64,000 nucleotides of DNA from Streptomyces avidinii (GCF_014650695.1 NZ_BMVL01000004.1:513013-577012); one strand, 5' to 3'; shown: positions 1 to 8,106, numbered from the stretch's first letter. A program made the numbers and translations. Notes: generated from the letters alone by a model not told the origin.

Positions 1-276
1 GTTTGCCCCAGCGCTGCTCGCTGAGCGGACGGGTGATCTCGACGCCCTGCGCCCGGAACTCGCCGAGCTGGGCATCGAGGTCGTCGCACATCAGGAAGAA
101 CTCGTGCTGGGGCGGGCCGTCGGTCGGGTGCACGGCCACCTCGGCCGGGGGCAGCTTGAAGATGAGCCAGCCGCCGCCCGCGTCGACGCCGGGAAAGCCG
201 AGGACGTCGCGGAGAAAGGCGCGGTCCGCCTCGGCGTCCTGGCTGTAGAGGATGACATGTGCGCCGCTGATCATGG
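1..276 (-). CDS. VOC-family (glyoxalase/bleomycin-resistance fold) protein, C-terminus cut by window edge
   Basis: The reading frame is open from an ATG at 276 down to base 1, giving 92 codons without a stop. The start reads MISGAHVILYSQDAEADRAF, followed by FLRDVLGFPGVDAGGGW and later HEFFLMCDDLDAQ. This is the usual beta-alpha-beta-beta-beta pattern of a VOC module, as found in glyoxalase-like and antibiotic-binding proteins. Only about the first three quarters of a typical 120-130 residue protein is visible. Family assignment is fairly secure; substrate and metal ligands cannot be judged. It is divergent from the hydrolase at 518. Confidence 0.75.
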
Positions 277-436
277 CTGGCTCCTGCCCCGTCGGCGTGC
301 TGGCGGTCGTGGCCCCAGGGCATCCTGGCACGCGCAGGTCCAGGAAGACCTTCTCCTGCGACGACACGACGACTGAATTGCACGACAACGGGGACAGTCG
401 TCCGCTCGGCCGGGGCGGAGAGAAGGATAAAAACAA

Positions 437-450
437 CACGAACGATCGTG
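437..450. promoter_or_regulatory. Inverted repeat CACGA-N4-TCGTG upstream of the hydrolase
   Basis: The 14-bp sequence CACGAACGATCGTG forms 5-bp inverted arms around ACGA, about 67 bp upstream of the hydrolase start at 518. It contains the CGAACG core that also occurs in the palindrome in front of the nearby TetR gene (2096-2111). It is therefore a candidate second site for that repressor. Binding is inferred only. Confidence 0.35.
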
Positions 451-517
451 CTGATATCTTCTCATCGGCTCGCCATCGGCATCTGGCTGCCTCGAGGAGA
501 TTCCGGAGAACCCGCAC

Positions 518-1409
518 ATGCATCCCATGGCTTCACTCCTGAGCACCACCCTCAATGTCACGGCCCGGCTCGCCCCGGGGCTGGCAGGGCCCCGGGCCTT
601 CGTGCTGTTCGTCCGGCCCCTCGGGCGGGCGCGGTTGCGGCCGGAGGAGGTCGATCTGATGGAGCGGGCCGAGCGCGGGCGGATGATCGTGTACGACACG
701 GCCGTGACCACATATCGCTGGGGCGACGGGCCCCGCCCCGTTCTCGTCGTGCACGGCTGGTCCTCGCGCGCCTCGCGGTTCGCCGGGCTCATAGAGGCCC
801 TACGGGCCCAGGGGCGCACCGTGATCTCCTTCGACGCCCCCGGGCACGGGGAGTCCGAGGGGCGTGCCTCCACGATCCGCGACTACCGCGCCATCATCGG
901 CCGACTGCACGCCGAGCACGGCGACTTCTCGGCAGTCGTGGCCCACTCCTTCGGCGTGCTCGCCGCCTTCTCCATGCTGCACGACGGTATGGGGGCCGAC
1001 CGCGTCGTCGGTATCGGGGGCGTGGCCGACTTCGGCTACCTCGTGGAACGCTTCCGCGCCGGACTGACTGGGCGAAGGAGTGGGGCGCGCCCTGCGCACG
1101 CATGTGGAACGCCGGCTTTTCCCCGGCGCCCCCGACATCTGGCAGCGTCTCGACGCCCGCCGTCGCTTCGCGGACATGCGGGCACCCATCCTGCTCGTCC
1201 ACGACACGGACGACGACGTGATCGATCCCGCCCAGTCCCGCGCGATCGCCGCCGCCTACGGCCCGCAAGCCCGTCTGATCGAGACCACCGGTCTCGGCCA
1301 TGGCCGTATCCTCGCGGACCCCGATGTCATCGCGAGCGCGGTCGAGTTCGCCGTCTCGGAGGCCGCGCCTGCGCCTTCGCCTGCCCCAGCCGCCGCACGC
1401 CGCGCGTGA
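518..1409 (+). pseudogene. Alpha/beta hydrolase, split by an apparent frameshift near 1064-1070
   Basis: The first frame, from ATG 518, encodes an alpha/beta hydrolase fold. It has the VVHGW oxyanion segment (about residue 78), SFDAPGHGES and the nucleophile elbow AHSFG (Ser144). After ERFRAGL the frame goes wrong. The natural continuation, GRALRTHVERRLFPG with the acid loop LLVHDTDDDVID and the catalytic-His loop GLGHGRIL, lies one frame away and ends at 1409. The total span of 892 nt is 297 codons plus one base, so one extra base or two missing bases would explain it. The nucleophile and the Asp/His are on opposite sides of the break, so neither half would be active. It is convergent with the TetR gene that starts at 2081. 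Decay and sequencing error cannot be told apart here. Confidence 0.8.
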
Positions 1410-1418
1410 GGGATGCGC

Positions 1419-2081
1419 TCAGGAGGACGAGCTGAACACAGGCGGTCGTTCCGGGAGTTCCTCCGGAGCGGCCGCCACCGCACGCAGCCGGCCGAGGATG
1501 CCACGGCCGGCCCGCTCGTACGCCAATGGGTCGCCGTGCAGCACGGAATGCGCGTTGGCCAGCTCCATCAGGGCCATCAGCTCGAAGGCGAGTTGCGGTA
1601 CCGCGTCGGTGTCCTCCGGGCTCCCGAACCCGCCGGCCGGCCGCGCCTCGTCCAGCAGGCGCTCCACGTAACGGGTCCAGTCGGAGCGCACCTTGGCGAT
1701 CTCGTCCCGCACCGGCCCGGGGCGCGCGTCGAACTCCGCGGAGACGGCGTAGAAGAAGCATCCACCGGGGAAGACCCGGCGCCGGGAGTAGTCGAGCCAG
1801 CGCTCGCACAGCCGCCACACCTTGGAAAGGCCGTCGGGGTCCCGGTGTACGGGCCGCACGACCTCGTTCAGGAAGACGTCCACGGCGGCACGGACGGTGG
1901 CGAGCTGGAGGTCCTCCTTCGAGCCGAAGAGAGCAAAGACCCCGCTCTTGCTCAGGCCGAGATCAGCGGCGATCTTCCCCAGCGACAGGCCTTCCAGGCC
2001 GTCCACGGAAGCGATGCTCATCGTCCGGTCGAGAACGGCCCGCCGCGTCTGGTTGCCGCGTTCCACGCGTCCGTCAGCCAT
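1419..2081 (-). CDS. TetR/AcrR-family transcriptional regulator
   Basis: This 220-residue protein has an N-terminal TetR helix-turn-helix at about residues 32-58 (LSLGKIAADLGLSKSGVFAL, then FGSKEDL). A helical ligand-binding domain with the segment VFPGGCFFYAVSAEF follows. Length and layout are normal for the family. It ends 10 bp from the end of the convergent hydrolase. A good palindrome 15 bp upstream of its start (2096-2111) suggests autoregulation, and a related half-site lies upstream of the hydrolase. The ligand is unknown. The family call is secure. Confidence 0.92.
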   Translation of the reverse strand: MADGRVERGNQTRRAVLDRTMSIASVDGLEGLSLGKIAADLGLSKSGVFALFGSKEDLQLATVRAAVDVFLNEVVRPVHRDPDGLSKVWRLCERWLDYSRRRVFPGGCFFYAVSAEFDARPGPVRDEIAKVRSDWTRYVERLLDEARPAGGFGSPEDTDAVPQLAFELMALMELANAHSVLHGDPLAYERAGRGILGRLRAVAAAPEELPERPPVFSSSS

Positions 2082-2095
2082 GCCACCATCTTACC

Positions 2096-2111
2096 GAACG
2101 CACGGTCGTTC
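2096..2111. promoter_or_regulatory. Candidate TetR operator GAACG-N6-CGTTC
   Basis: GAACGCACGGTCGTTC has perfect 5-bp outer arms and sits 15 bp before the TetR start codon, where a bound repressor would block its own promoter. The location is typical for TetR autoregulation. The site is seen in the sequence; its use is inferred. Confidence 0.55.
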
Positions 2112-2176
2112 ACTCAGTGGGTGAGAGGCCCGCTGTCAGTGGGAGGTGCGATGCTCGGACGGTCGGTGCTTGTGCC

Positions 2177-2209
2177 CGGTCATGACCGCGTGTTGATCAG
2201 TCGTTGATC
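2177..2209. promoter_or_regulatory. Palindrome CGGTCATGACCG and paired TTGATC repeats upstream of the WhiB-like gene
   Basis: A perfect 12-bp palindrome, CGGTCATGACCG (2177-2188), is followed by TTGATC at 2193-2198 and again at 2204-2209, exactly 11 bp apart. This lies between the TetR promoter and the WhiB-like start at 2243. It may be an operator region for either gene. No known motif is claimed. Confidence 0.35.
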
Positions 2210-2242
2210 GGACGTCCATCCGCGGCGGCCAGTATCACCGGC

Positions 2243-2485
2243 ATGTCGATTAACACCACTACCGCAACCACTGACACCGCTTGGTACGAGCTCGCCCTGT
2301 GCGCCCAGACGGGTCCCGGCTTCTTCTTCCCGGAGCCCGGTTCCTCGCTCCGCGACGCGAAGCGGCTGTGCGGCGCGTGCGAGGGGCGGGCTGCGTGCCT
2401 GGAGTACGCCCTGTCCAATGACGAGCGTTTCGGAGTCTGGGGCGGCCTCTCGGAGTCCGAGCGCCTCGCCCTGCGTCGCCGCTGA
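2243..2485 (+). CDS. Short WhiB-like iron-sulfur transcription factor
   Basis: This 80-residue WhiB-like protein has all four iron-sulfur ligands: Cys20, Cys43, Cys46 and Cys52 (C-X22-C-X2-C-X5-C). The family turn GVWGG is at 64-68, followed by a very short basic end, SESERLALRRR. WhiB proteins bind a 4Fe-4S cluster and act with the principal sigma factor. The ATG at 2243 was preferred over an in-frame TTG at 2204 because the family domain begins soon after it, although neither has a strong ribosome site. The C-terminal DNA-contact tail is shorter than in WhiB or WhiD. Which Wbl subgroup it belongs to is not clear. Confidence 0.88.
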   Translation: MSINTTTATTDTAWYELALCAQTGPGFFFPEPGSSLRDAKRLCGACEGRAACLEYALSNDERFGVWGGLSESERLALRRR

Positions 2486-3067
2486 TCAGGTACGCGTCGC
2501 TTTCCCGCTGCCCCGAACCAACCCCACCCGCCGCGCAAGCTCGAACCCCTCGCCACCGCACTCCTCCCGGCGCGGCGTGTGGGGTACGACGCGCACGGGG
2601 TAGTGCCCGCCGACGGGCGATACGACCCCGCCGAAGCGGGGGTCACCTGCGAACCAGATCCGGTCCGGGTGGTTGTCTTCCAGCGTCGCGAGCGGTACGG
2701 GCAGGGGGATGATCCGGAACATGGCCGTGATGTTCTCCGCGAACGGGATGGCAACGGTCGCGGGACTTCCGGGCGGCCTGCGCTGGTGCCGACATGGCAA
2801 CTCGCGCCACGGGTATGCCTGGAGCACTGCAGCGACACGGCGCCGCCGGAAGTAGGCGATGACCACCCAGGGAAACAGGGGCGCCGCCAGCATGGTCATC
2901 AGCGCGAAGGCCAACCCTGCGTGCGGAACGAGGCCGATGCAGGTCAGGGCAGTCGCCGGCGGGCCGCCGAGGCTCAGCACCCATCCGAGGCGCCGGAGGG
3001 TCAACCGCTTGTAGCCGACCACTGTCGGCGGGTGGTCCCAGGCAGCCTTGGTGAGCGTGACGCTCAT
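2486..3067 (-). CDS. Membrane protein of the WXG100-type operon, function unknown
   Basis: This 193-residue protein starts at an ATG with an ideal ribosome site (GGAGG, 8 bases upstream). It overlaps the stop of the preceding gene as ATGA. Residues about 28-73 form one long or two short hydrophobic segments (LGWVLSLGGPPATALTCIGL, then ALMTMLAAPLFPWVVIAYF). A basic stretch and a soluble C-terminal domain follow. It is the last gene of a four-gene operon led by a WXG100-like protein. I do not recognise the family. Its coupling suggests an accessory or membrane partner of a type VII secretion substrate. Confidence 0.8.
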   Translation of the reverse strand: MSVTLTKAAWDHPPTVVGYKRLTLRRLGWVLSLGGPPATALTCIGLVPHAGLAFALMTMLAAPLFPWVVIAYFRRRRVAAVLQAYPWRELPCRHQRRPPGSPATVAIPFAENITAMFRIIPLPVPLATLEDNHPDRIWFAGDPRFGGVVSPVGGHYPVRVVPHTPRREECGGEGFELARRVGLVRGSGKATRT

Positions 3068-3684
3068 CGGAGTACCTCCAGGATGCGTGAGGTCCCGGCG
3101 GCCGTCGGCACACTCGGGTCGGGGTCGGTGAACTGGAGGGTGTGAGCCACCGCTTCGAGGATGTCCGTGTAGGCGCCGGCGTGTTGGCTGGAGGCGCTGG
3201 TCAGATCGAGGACCAACAAGTGAAGCGCATCCGGATGGACGGTCGTGATCCTGGCCTGAAACAGGTGATGCTCGATTTCGGGCACGGAAATGGTCCCGGC
3301 AACCAGACAGCATGGAAGAGTCGAAGGCAGGTCGATGAACCTGCGTACGGCGCTGGTCCACAGGGATGAGCGGGCGATGGCGAGAGCCGTACGCGCCACG
3401 GCGAGCCGGGGGTTGGGTTGCTCGACCCGCCGGATCGTCAGGGAGAACAGCGAGGTGGAGACTCCGACCGGCTCCTCGGGATGGAAGCCGAGTGCGGTGT
3501 GCACGACATCGTGCCCCTTGAGATCCTCGAGGCCGTCCATGAGCTGGGACAGGTCCCGTTGGGCAGCGGTGCTTCCCAGGGCTTCCGCGAACGCTTCCAG
3601 GGACGACGCGTCGCCAGGGCCGATGTCATGGAAGCCCGGAGGCAGGCGGAACCAGACCGGCGGGATGTTGCCGTCCTGTGTCAT
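3064..3684 (-). CDS. Uncharacterised protein of the WXG100-type operon
   Basis: This 206-residue protein starts at an ATG that overlaps the upstream stop as ATGA, and its own stop overlaps the next start in the same way. It has no membrane segment and no signal peptide. The N-terminus is IPPVWFRLPPGFHDIGPGDA. Later segments such as LLVLDLTSASSQHAGAYTDI and the ending TAAGTSRILEVLR look like an ordinary alpha/beta cytosolic domain. I do not recognise it. Position suggests a chaperone, adaptor or immunity-like partner for the larger protein encoded just upstream. Confidence 0.8.
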   Translation of the reverse strand: MTQDGNIPPVWFRLPPGFHDIGPGDASSLEAFAEALGSTAAQRDLSQLMDGLEDLKGHDVVHTALGFHPEEPVGVSTSLFSLTIRRVEQPNPRLAVARTALAIARSSLWTSAVRRFIDLPSTLPCCLVAGTISVPEIEHHLFQARITTVHPDALHLLVLDLTSASSQHAGAYTDILEAVAHTLQFTDPDPSVPTAAGTSRILEVLR

Positions 3685-4814
3685 GGCCTCATCGCCGACC
3701 ACACGTGGCCCGATTTCCTGATGGCCGAAGGAGTGTCGTCGAGGACCCCTCGGGTGCCGTCCAACGCCGTCGAGCCGTGTTCGACCGCTTCGCTGTCGGA
3801 GCCGTAGTCCATGCCGGCAGTCAGCGCACCCGTACCTGCCACCGCCACCCCCACCCGGTCTCTGGCTTCTTGAGTCGATGACCGCATGGCCCATCCGGTG
3901 AGGGGGCTGTCCAGCTGCCGCAGTTCGTCGGAGGTGGACCATGCTGTCTGCCTGAACGCGGTTGCACCAGGTGCCAGCCCGACCACGGCGCTGCTCTCGG
4001 GGGCCGCGGCCATCGCCGCCCGGGCAGCTGCCGTGCCCGCCTTGGCGCCGGAGGCGACCGCTGCAACACCCGGTACCGCGCCGACAGCATCACCGAGCAG
4101 TGTCACGCTGCTCTTCCAGAAGTCCGCGTCGAACTGGCCCTTCGTGAAGCCGTCGGTCAGCGACTTGCGGAATTTCGGGTCCGAGGAGTGCATGGCCAGG
4201 GCTGCCAGCGAAAGGCCGCTCCCAACGAGCATGATCGCGAGCCCTGCCGGCGGGCAGGCGAGTGCCACCAAGGCGCCTACGAATCCGAGCATCGCCGACG
4301 CGTTCGACATCGCGTCCGCCGGGTCATCGACGATCTTGTTCCAGATGGAGGCCAGCAGGCCCGGTTCCTTCGGGGCCAGGCGGTCCGTCGCCGCGTTCAG
4401 GGTCTGCGCCACCCGGCGGGCCGCCTCTCCGTGCTCGGCGGCGAGTTCGCGGGCCAGGCGGCGGGCATCCGCCAGGGCCTCGTCGGTCTTCGCCGCCGCG
4501 GCCTGGGTCTCGTACCGGGTGGCCAGTGCGCGGTGGGAGACCAGGGTGTCGTGCCACCCCGTGAGCCGGCGGGCCGCCTCCGCGAGGGAGGTGTGGGCCG
4601 AGCCCAGGTAGCGGGGGAGGTCCTTCGAGAGTGAGGCCCGGAAGGCGGTGGCGGCCTCGCCCTGCCACGCCGCGCTGTGGGAGACCAGATCCTTCACCAC
4701 CCGGGAGGCTTCCCCGAGGGAGGTGGCCGAGGCGCTGAGTTTCTTGGCCAGGGCCAGTACCGCGGCGGGATTCCCGGGGGCCGGGTCGAAGCCCAGCGCC
4801 GCGTGCTCAGCCAT
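3681..4814 (-). CDS. WXG-type putative type VII secretion substrate with central hydrophobic segment
   Basis: This 377-residue protein begins with a helical domain carrying the W-X-G motif as Trp50-Gln51-Gly52 (SAAWQGEAATAFRASL). Long amphipathic helices rich in Ala, Glu and Arg follow to about residue 150. A hydrophobic stretch at about 173-208 (AMLGFVGALVALACPPAGLA and onward) comes next, then an Ala/Gly-rich tail ending VWSAMRP. The layout is that of actinobacterial putative type VII-secreted proteins. No toxin domain could be recognised at the C-terminus. It overlaps the upstream gene by 8 bp and the downstream one by 4 bp, so translation is coupled. Confidence 0.8.
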   Translation of the reverse strand: MAEHAALGFDPAPGNPAAVLALAKKLSASATSLGEASRVVKDLVSHSAAWQGEAATAFRASLSKDLPRYLGSAHTSLAEAARRLTGWHDTLVSHRALATRYETQAAAAKTDEALADARRLARELAAEHGEAARRVAQTLNAATDRLAPKEPGLLASIWNKIVDDPADAMSNASAMLGFVGALVALACPPAGLAIMLVGSGLSLAALAMHSSDPKFRKSLTDGFTKGQFDADFWKSSVTLLGDAVGAVPGVAAVASGAKAGTAAARAAMAAAPESSAVVGLAPGATAFRQTAWSTSDELRQLDSPLTGWAMRSSTQEARDRVGVAVAGTGALTAGMDYGSDSEAVEHGSTALDGTRGVLDDTPSAIRKSGHVWSAMRP

Positions 4815-5109
4815 GCGCGGCCGCCGCCCTGAGGAAGGCCGCGCGGATGGCCTGGTCCAGCTCCGCGTACTCCGCGGCGCTGCGGTCCACGCCCTCCCGT
4901 ACGGCCTTGACGCGTTTGGTCAGCTCCCGGGTGCCGTGGGCCCACCGGTCCTGGAAGCCGTCACATGCCGAGTCGAGGTCCGCCGTGCCCAGCTGGTCGG
5001 GCCGTACGTGGTCCAGCGCGCGGCGGGCGTCCCGCAGGGAGGCCAGCGAGGAGTCCAGGACGCGCGTCAGACGGGTCAGCTGGTCGATGTCCACCTGGAG
5101 CGAGGTCAT
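4807..5109 (-). CDS. WXG100-like small helical protein
   Basis: This 100-residue, almost entirely helical protein starts MTSLQVDIDQLTRLTRVLDS. It has a central FQDRWAHGTRELTKRV in place of a classical WXG turn. Size and heptad-like spacing match WXG100/ESAT-6-type partners. It leads a four-gene operon and overlaps the next gene by 8 bp. The ATG at 5109 was chosen over an upstream in-frame start because the helical domain begins there. A perfect hairpin lies just upstream (5119-5145), and the only Shine-Dalgarno-like AGGG is inside its arm. Confidence 0.78.
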   Translation of the reverse strand: MTSLQVDIDQLTRLTRVLDSSLASLRDARRALDHVRPDQLGTADLDSACDGFQDRWAHGTRELTKRVKAVREGVDRSAAEYAELDQAIRAAFLRAAAAHG

Positions 5110-5118
5110 GACGCGAAA

Positions 5119-5145
5119 CCCTGGCAGAGCGCGGCTCTGCCAGGG
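5119..5145 (-). terminator. Perfect 12-bp hairpin between desaturase and WXG100 operon
   Basis: CCCTGGCAGAGC and GCTCTGCCAGGG pair perfectly around a GCG loop. On the minus strand it lies 37 bp past the desaturase stop, which suits a terminator. It also ends only 9 bp before the WXG100-like start, so it could mask the ribosome site of that gene. Confidence 0.7.
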
Positions 5146-5181
5146 CAATCGGCGTCACTCGCCCGAGCGAGCGGAAATCGG

Positions 5182-6153
5182 TCAGCCCTTGCGGGCGGCG
5201 AGGCGCGCGGCGCGGGCGGCGAGCTTCTCGTCGAACTTGCGGGCTTCGGAGTCCAGGCCGTTCATGAACAGCCCGAGCTCCTCCTGGGCCTTCTGGCCCT
5301 CGGGGCCGAGGCCGTCGATGTCCATGATCTTCAGGAAGCGGATCACCGGGCTCAGCACGTCGTCGTGGTGGATCCGCAGGTTGTAGACCCCGCCGATCGC
5401 CATCTGCGCGGCCATCCGCTCGAAGCCGGGCATGCCGTGTCCGGGCATCCGGAAGTTGACGACGACGTCCCGCACGGCCTGCATGGTGAGGTCCGGGGCG
5501 AGCTCGAAGGCCGCGCCCAGCAGGTTGCGGTAGAAGACCATGTGCAGGTTCTCGTCCTGCGCGATGCGGGCCAGCATCCGGTCGCAGACCGGGTCACCGG
5601 ACTGGTGGCCGGTGTTGCGGTGTGAGATGCGGGTCGCGAGCTCCTGGAAGGCCACGTACGCCACCGAGTGCAGCATGGAGTGGCGGTTGTCGGATTCGAA
5701 GCCCTCCGACATGTGCTGCATGCGGAACGCTTCCAGCTTGTCCGGGTCCACGGCGCGCGAGGCCAGCAGGTAGTCGCGCATCACGATGCCGTGGCGACCC
5801 TCCTCGGCGGTCCAGCGGTGCACCCAGGTGCCCCAGGCGCCGTTGCGGCCGAAGAGCGAGGCGATCTCGTGGTGGTAGCTGGGGAGGTTGTCCTCGGTCA
5901 GCAGGTTCACGACCAGCGCGATCTTGCCGATGTCGGTGACCTTGGACTGCTGCGGGTCCCAGGCCTCGCCGTCCTCGAAGAAACCGGGGAAGTTCCGGCC
6001 TTCGCTCCACGGGACGTACTCGTGGGGCATCCAGTCCTTGGTGACCTTCAGATGGCGGTTGAGTTCCTTCTCGACCACCTCTTCCAGCGCGAACAGCAGC
6101 TTGGCGTCCGTCCACGCCTCCGAGCTGCCGAGGTGGGGAGAGGTGATCGTCAC
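5182..6153 (-). CDS. Acyl-ACP desaturase (soluble diiron, DesA-like)
   Basis: This 323-residue soluble diiron desaturase introduces a double bond into acyl-carrier-protein-bound fatty acids. The iron ligands are visible: a first helix Glu in LLTEDNLPSYHHE, the pair EEGRH (about 117-121) and a later DENLH. The GTG start at 6153 was chosen because AGGAG sits 5 bases before it. A start six codons further upstream lacks this. It is transcribed alone from a promoter covered by two tandem inverted repeats (6181-6211) and followed by a hairpin. Membrane unsaturation control is the likely role; position specificity is not evident. Confidence 0.93.
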   Translation of the reverse strand: MTITSPHLGSSEAWTDAKLLFALEEVVEKELNRHLKVTKDWMPHEYVPWSEGRNFPGFFEDGEAWDPQQSKVTDIGKIALVVNLLTEDNLPSYHHEIASLFGRNGAWGTWVHRWTAEEGRHGIVMRDYLLASRAVDPDKLEAFRMQHMSEGFESDNRHSMLHSVAYVAFQELATRISHRNTGHQSGDPVCDRMLARIAQDENLHMVFYRNLLGAAFELAPDLTMQAVRDVVVNFRMPGHGMPGFERMAAQMAIGGVYNLRIHHDDVLSPVIRFLKIMDIDGLGPEGQKAQEELGLFMNGLDSEARKFDEKLAARAARLAARKG

Positions 6154-6180
6154 GGGTACTCCTGGGTGCAAAGCGAATTA

Positions 6181-6211
6181 CCTACGGTTCCGTAGCCTAC
6201 GGAGTCGTAGG
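6181..6211 (-). promoter_or_regulatory. Two tandem operators CTACG-N4-CGTAG over the desaturase promoter
   Basis: CTACG-GTTC-CGTAG (6182-6195) is followed 15 bp later by CTACG-GAGT-CGTAG (6197-6210). The second has an extra matching C/G pair outside. Both lie 28-58 bp upstream of the desaturase GTG. This is the geometry of a dimeric repressor binding twice over a core promoter. The regulator, perhaps an acyl-CoA-responsive TetR or similar protein, is not encoded next door. Confidence 0.7.
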
Positions 6212-6370
6212 TTAAGCGTGACATCAAGGTCAGCCAAGCCCCGGGCAGGTGTATGTCTGGTTACATCCAGTTATCTACGCAGTTTATGGCGGCTCTGAGG
6301 GGCGGATGAAGGGGCAAAATCACGCCGTCAGGTGGTTCGAAACTTTTACTTTTGACGGCCTGAACGGGTT

Positions 6371-6423
6371 CCGCTTCGCCGCCGCCCGTGGCGTGCGGGT
6401 GTCCGCGGGCGGCGGTGAAGCGG
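6371..6423 (-). terminator. Strong 18-bp hairpin downstream of the ABC-F gene
   Basis: Arms at 6371-6388 and 6406-6423 pair over 18 positions with a single G-T wobble and a 17-nt loop. It lies 43 bp past the ABC-F stop at 6466. There is no long T run, as is usual in Streptomyces terminators. Confidence 0.7.
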
Positions 6424-6465
6424 CGGCGGCGAAGCGGCTGAGCGGCGGCGGGCGAGCCGTCTCGC

Positions 6466-8106
6466 TCACTCGTGCCAGAGGGTCTCCCGGACCGCCTCGG
6501 CCGACGTCGCCCGGAGCTCCCCGTCCAGCAGGAGCCAGCGCGTGATGCCGATCGACTCCAGGAACGGCACGTCGTGGCTCGCCACCACTAGCGCGCCCTC
6601 GTACGACTCCAGCGCCTCGGTCAGCTGCCGCACGCTCGACAGGTCGAGGTTGTTCGTCGGCTCGTCCAGCATGAGCAGCTGCGGAGCGGGCTCCGCCAGC
6701 AGCAGGGCCGCCAGCGCCGCCCGGAAGCGTTCGCCGCCCGACAGGGTGCCGGCCGGGCGGTCCGCCCGGCCGCCGCGGAAGAGGAAGTGCGCGAGCCGGG
6801 CCCGGATCAGGTTGTTCGTGGCCTGCGGGGCGAACCGCGCCACGTTCTCCACGACCGAACGGCTCTCGTCCAGCACGTCGAGGCGCTGCGGCAGGAACCG
6901 CGTGGCCACATGTGTCTCCGTCGCTCCGGACACCGGCGCGAGCTGCCCCGCGATCGTGCGCAGCAGCGTGGTCTTGCCCGACCCGTTGCGGCCCACCAGG
7001 GCGATCCGCTCCGGACCCCGCAGTTCCCACTCGCCCGGCACACGGGCCCCGTGGGCCAGGTGCAGATCGCTCAGGGTCAGCACGCGCCGCCCCGGCGGGA
7101 CCTGGGTGGCGGGCAGCTGGATCCGGATCTCGTCGTCGTCGCGCACCGCCTCCACGGCCTGGTCCAGGCGTTCCTTCGCCTGTGCCAGCTTCTCCGTGTG
7201 CATGATCCGGTGCTTGCCCGCCGACTCCTGGGCCGCGCGCTTGCGCGCGCCCATCACGATCTTCGGCTCGCGCTTGTTCTCGTACATCTTCTGTCCGTAC
7301 CGCTTGCGCCGCGCCAACTTGACCTGCGCGTCGGACAGTTCCCGCTTCTGCCGCTGTACGTCGGCCTCCGCGACCCGGACCATCCGCTCGGCCGACTCCT
7401 GCTCGGCCGCGAGCATCTCCTCGTAGTCCGTGAAGTTCCCTCCGTACCAGCGGACTTCGCCGTCGCGCAGATCGGCGATCTGATCGACCCGCTCCAGGAG
7501 CTCCCGGTCGTGGCTGACCAGGAGCATCACCCCGGACCAGGACTCGACCGCCGCGTACAGGCGGCCCCGGGCCCGCAGGTCCAGGTTGTTGGTGGGCTCG
7601 TCCAGCAGCAGGACGTCGGGGCGCGCGAGCAGCAGGGCTGCCAGCCGCAGCAGTACGGACTCACCGCCCGAGAGTTCGCCGACGGTGCGGTCCAGGCCGA
7701 TCCGGGCGAGTCCGAGCTGGTCGAGCGTGGCCAGGGCCCGCTCCTCCACGTCCCAGTCGTCGCCGACGGCGGTGAAGTTCGCCTCGGTGGCCTCGCCCGC
7801 CTCGATGGCGTGGAGGGCGGCGCGGGTGGTGTGGATGCCGAGCGCCTCGTCCACGCGCAGCGCGGTGTCGAGGGTGACGTTCTGCGGGAGGTAGCCGACC
7901 GAGCCGGCGACGGAGGACTGGCCCTCGGTCGGGATCAGTTCGCCGGCGATCAGCTTCAGCAGGGTGGACTTCCCGCAGCCGTTGAGCCCGATCAGGCCGG
8001 TTCGGCCGGGGCCGACGGCGAGTTGGAACCCGTCGAAGACGGGCGTGCCGTCGGGCCAGTCGAAGGACAGCGCGGAGCAGGTGATGAAAGCAGGGGCGTT
8101 ACTCAT
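6466..8106 (-). CDS. ABC-F family ribosome-associated ATPase
   Basis: This 546-residue protein has two ABC ATPase domains and no membrane segment. Domain 1 has Walker A GLNGCGKST (40-48), signature LSGGE and Walker B LLLDEPTNNLDL. A highly charged linker follows (KRELSDAQVKLARRKRYGQK and on). Domain 2 has GRNGSGKTT, LSGGE and LMLDEPTNNLDLS. ABC-F proteins act at the ribosomal E site as translation factors or as antibiotic-resistance proteins. Which applies here cannot be settled by eye. The 177-bp leader contains hairpins and a possible 3-codon open frame, suggesting ribosome-mediated attenuation. The start has GGAGG, 5 bases away. Confidence 0.93.
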   Translation of the reverse strand: MSNAPAFITCSALSFDWPDGTPVFDGFQLAVGPGRTGLIGLNGCGKSTLLKLIAGELIPTEGQSSVAGSVGYLPQNVTLDTALRVDEALGIHTTRAALHAIEAGEATEANFTAVGDDWDVEERALATLDQLGLARIGLDRTVGELSGGESVLLRLAALLLARPDVLLLDEPTNNLDLRARGRLYAAVESWSGVMLLVSHDRELLERVDQIADLRDGEVRWYGGNFTDYEEMLAAEQESAERMVRVAEADVQRQKRELSDAQVKLARRKRYGQKMYENKREPKIVMGARKRAAQESAGKHRIMHTEKLAQAKERLDQAVEAVRDDDEIRIQLPATQVPPGRRVLTLSDLHLAHGARVPGEWELRGPERIALVGRNGSGKTTLLRTIAGQLAPVSGATETHVATRFLPQRLDVLDESRSVVENVARFAPQATNNLIRARLAHFLFRGGRADRPAGTLSGGERFRAALAALLLAEPAPQLLMLDEPTNNLDLSSVRQLTEALESYEGALVVASHDVPFLESIGITRWLLLDGELRATSAEAVRETLWHE

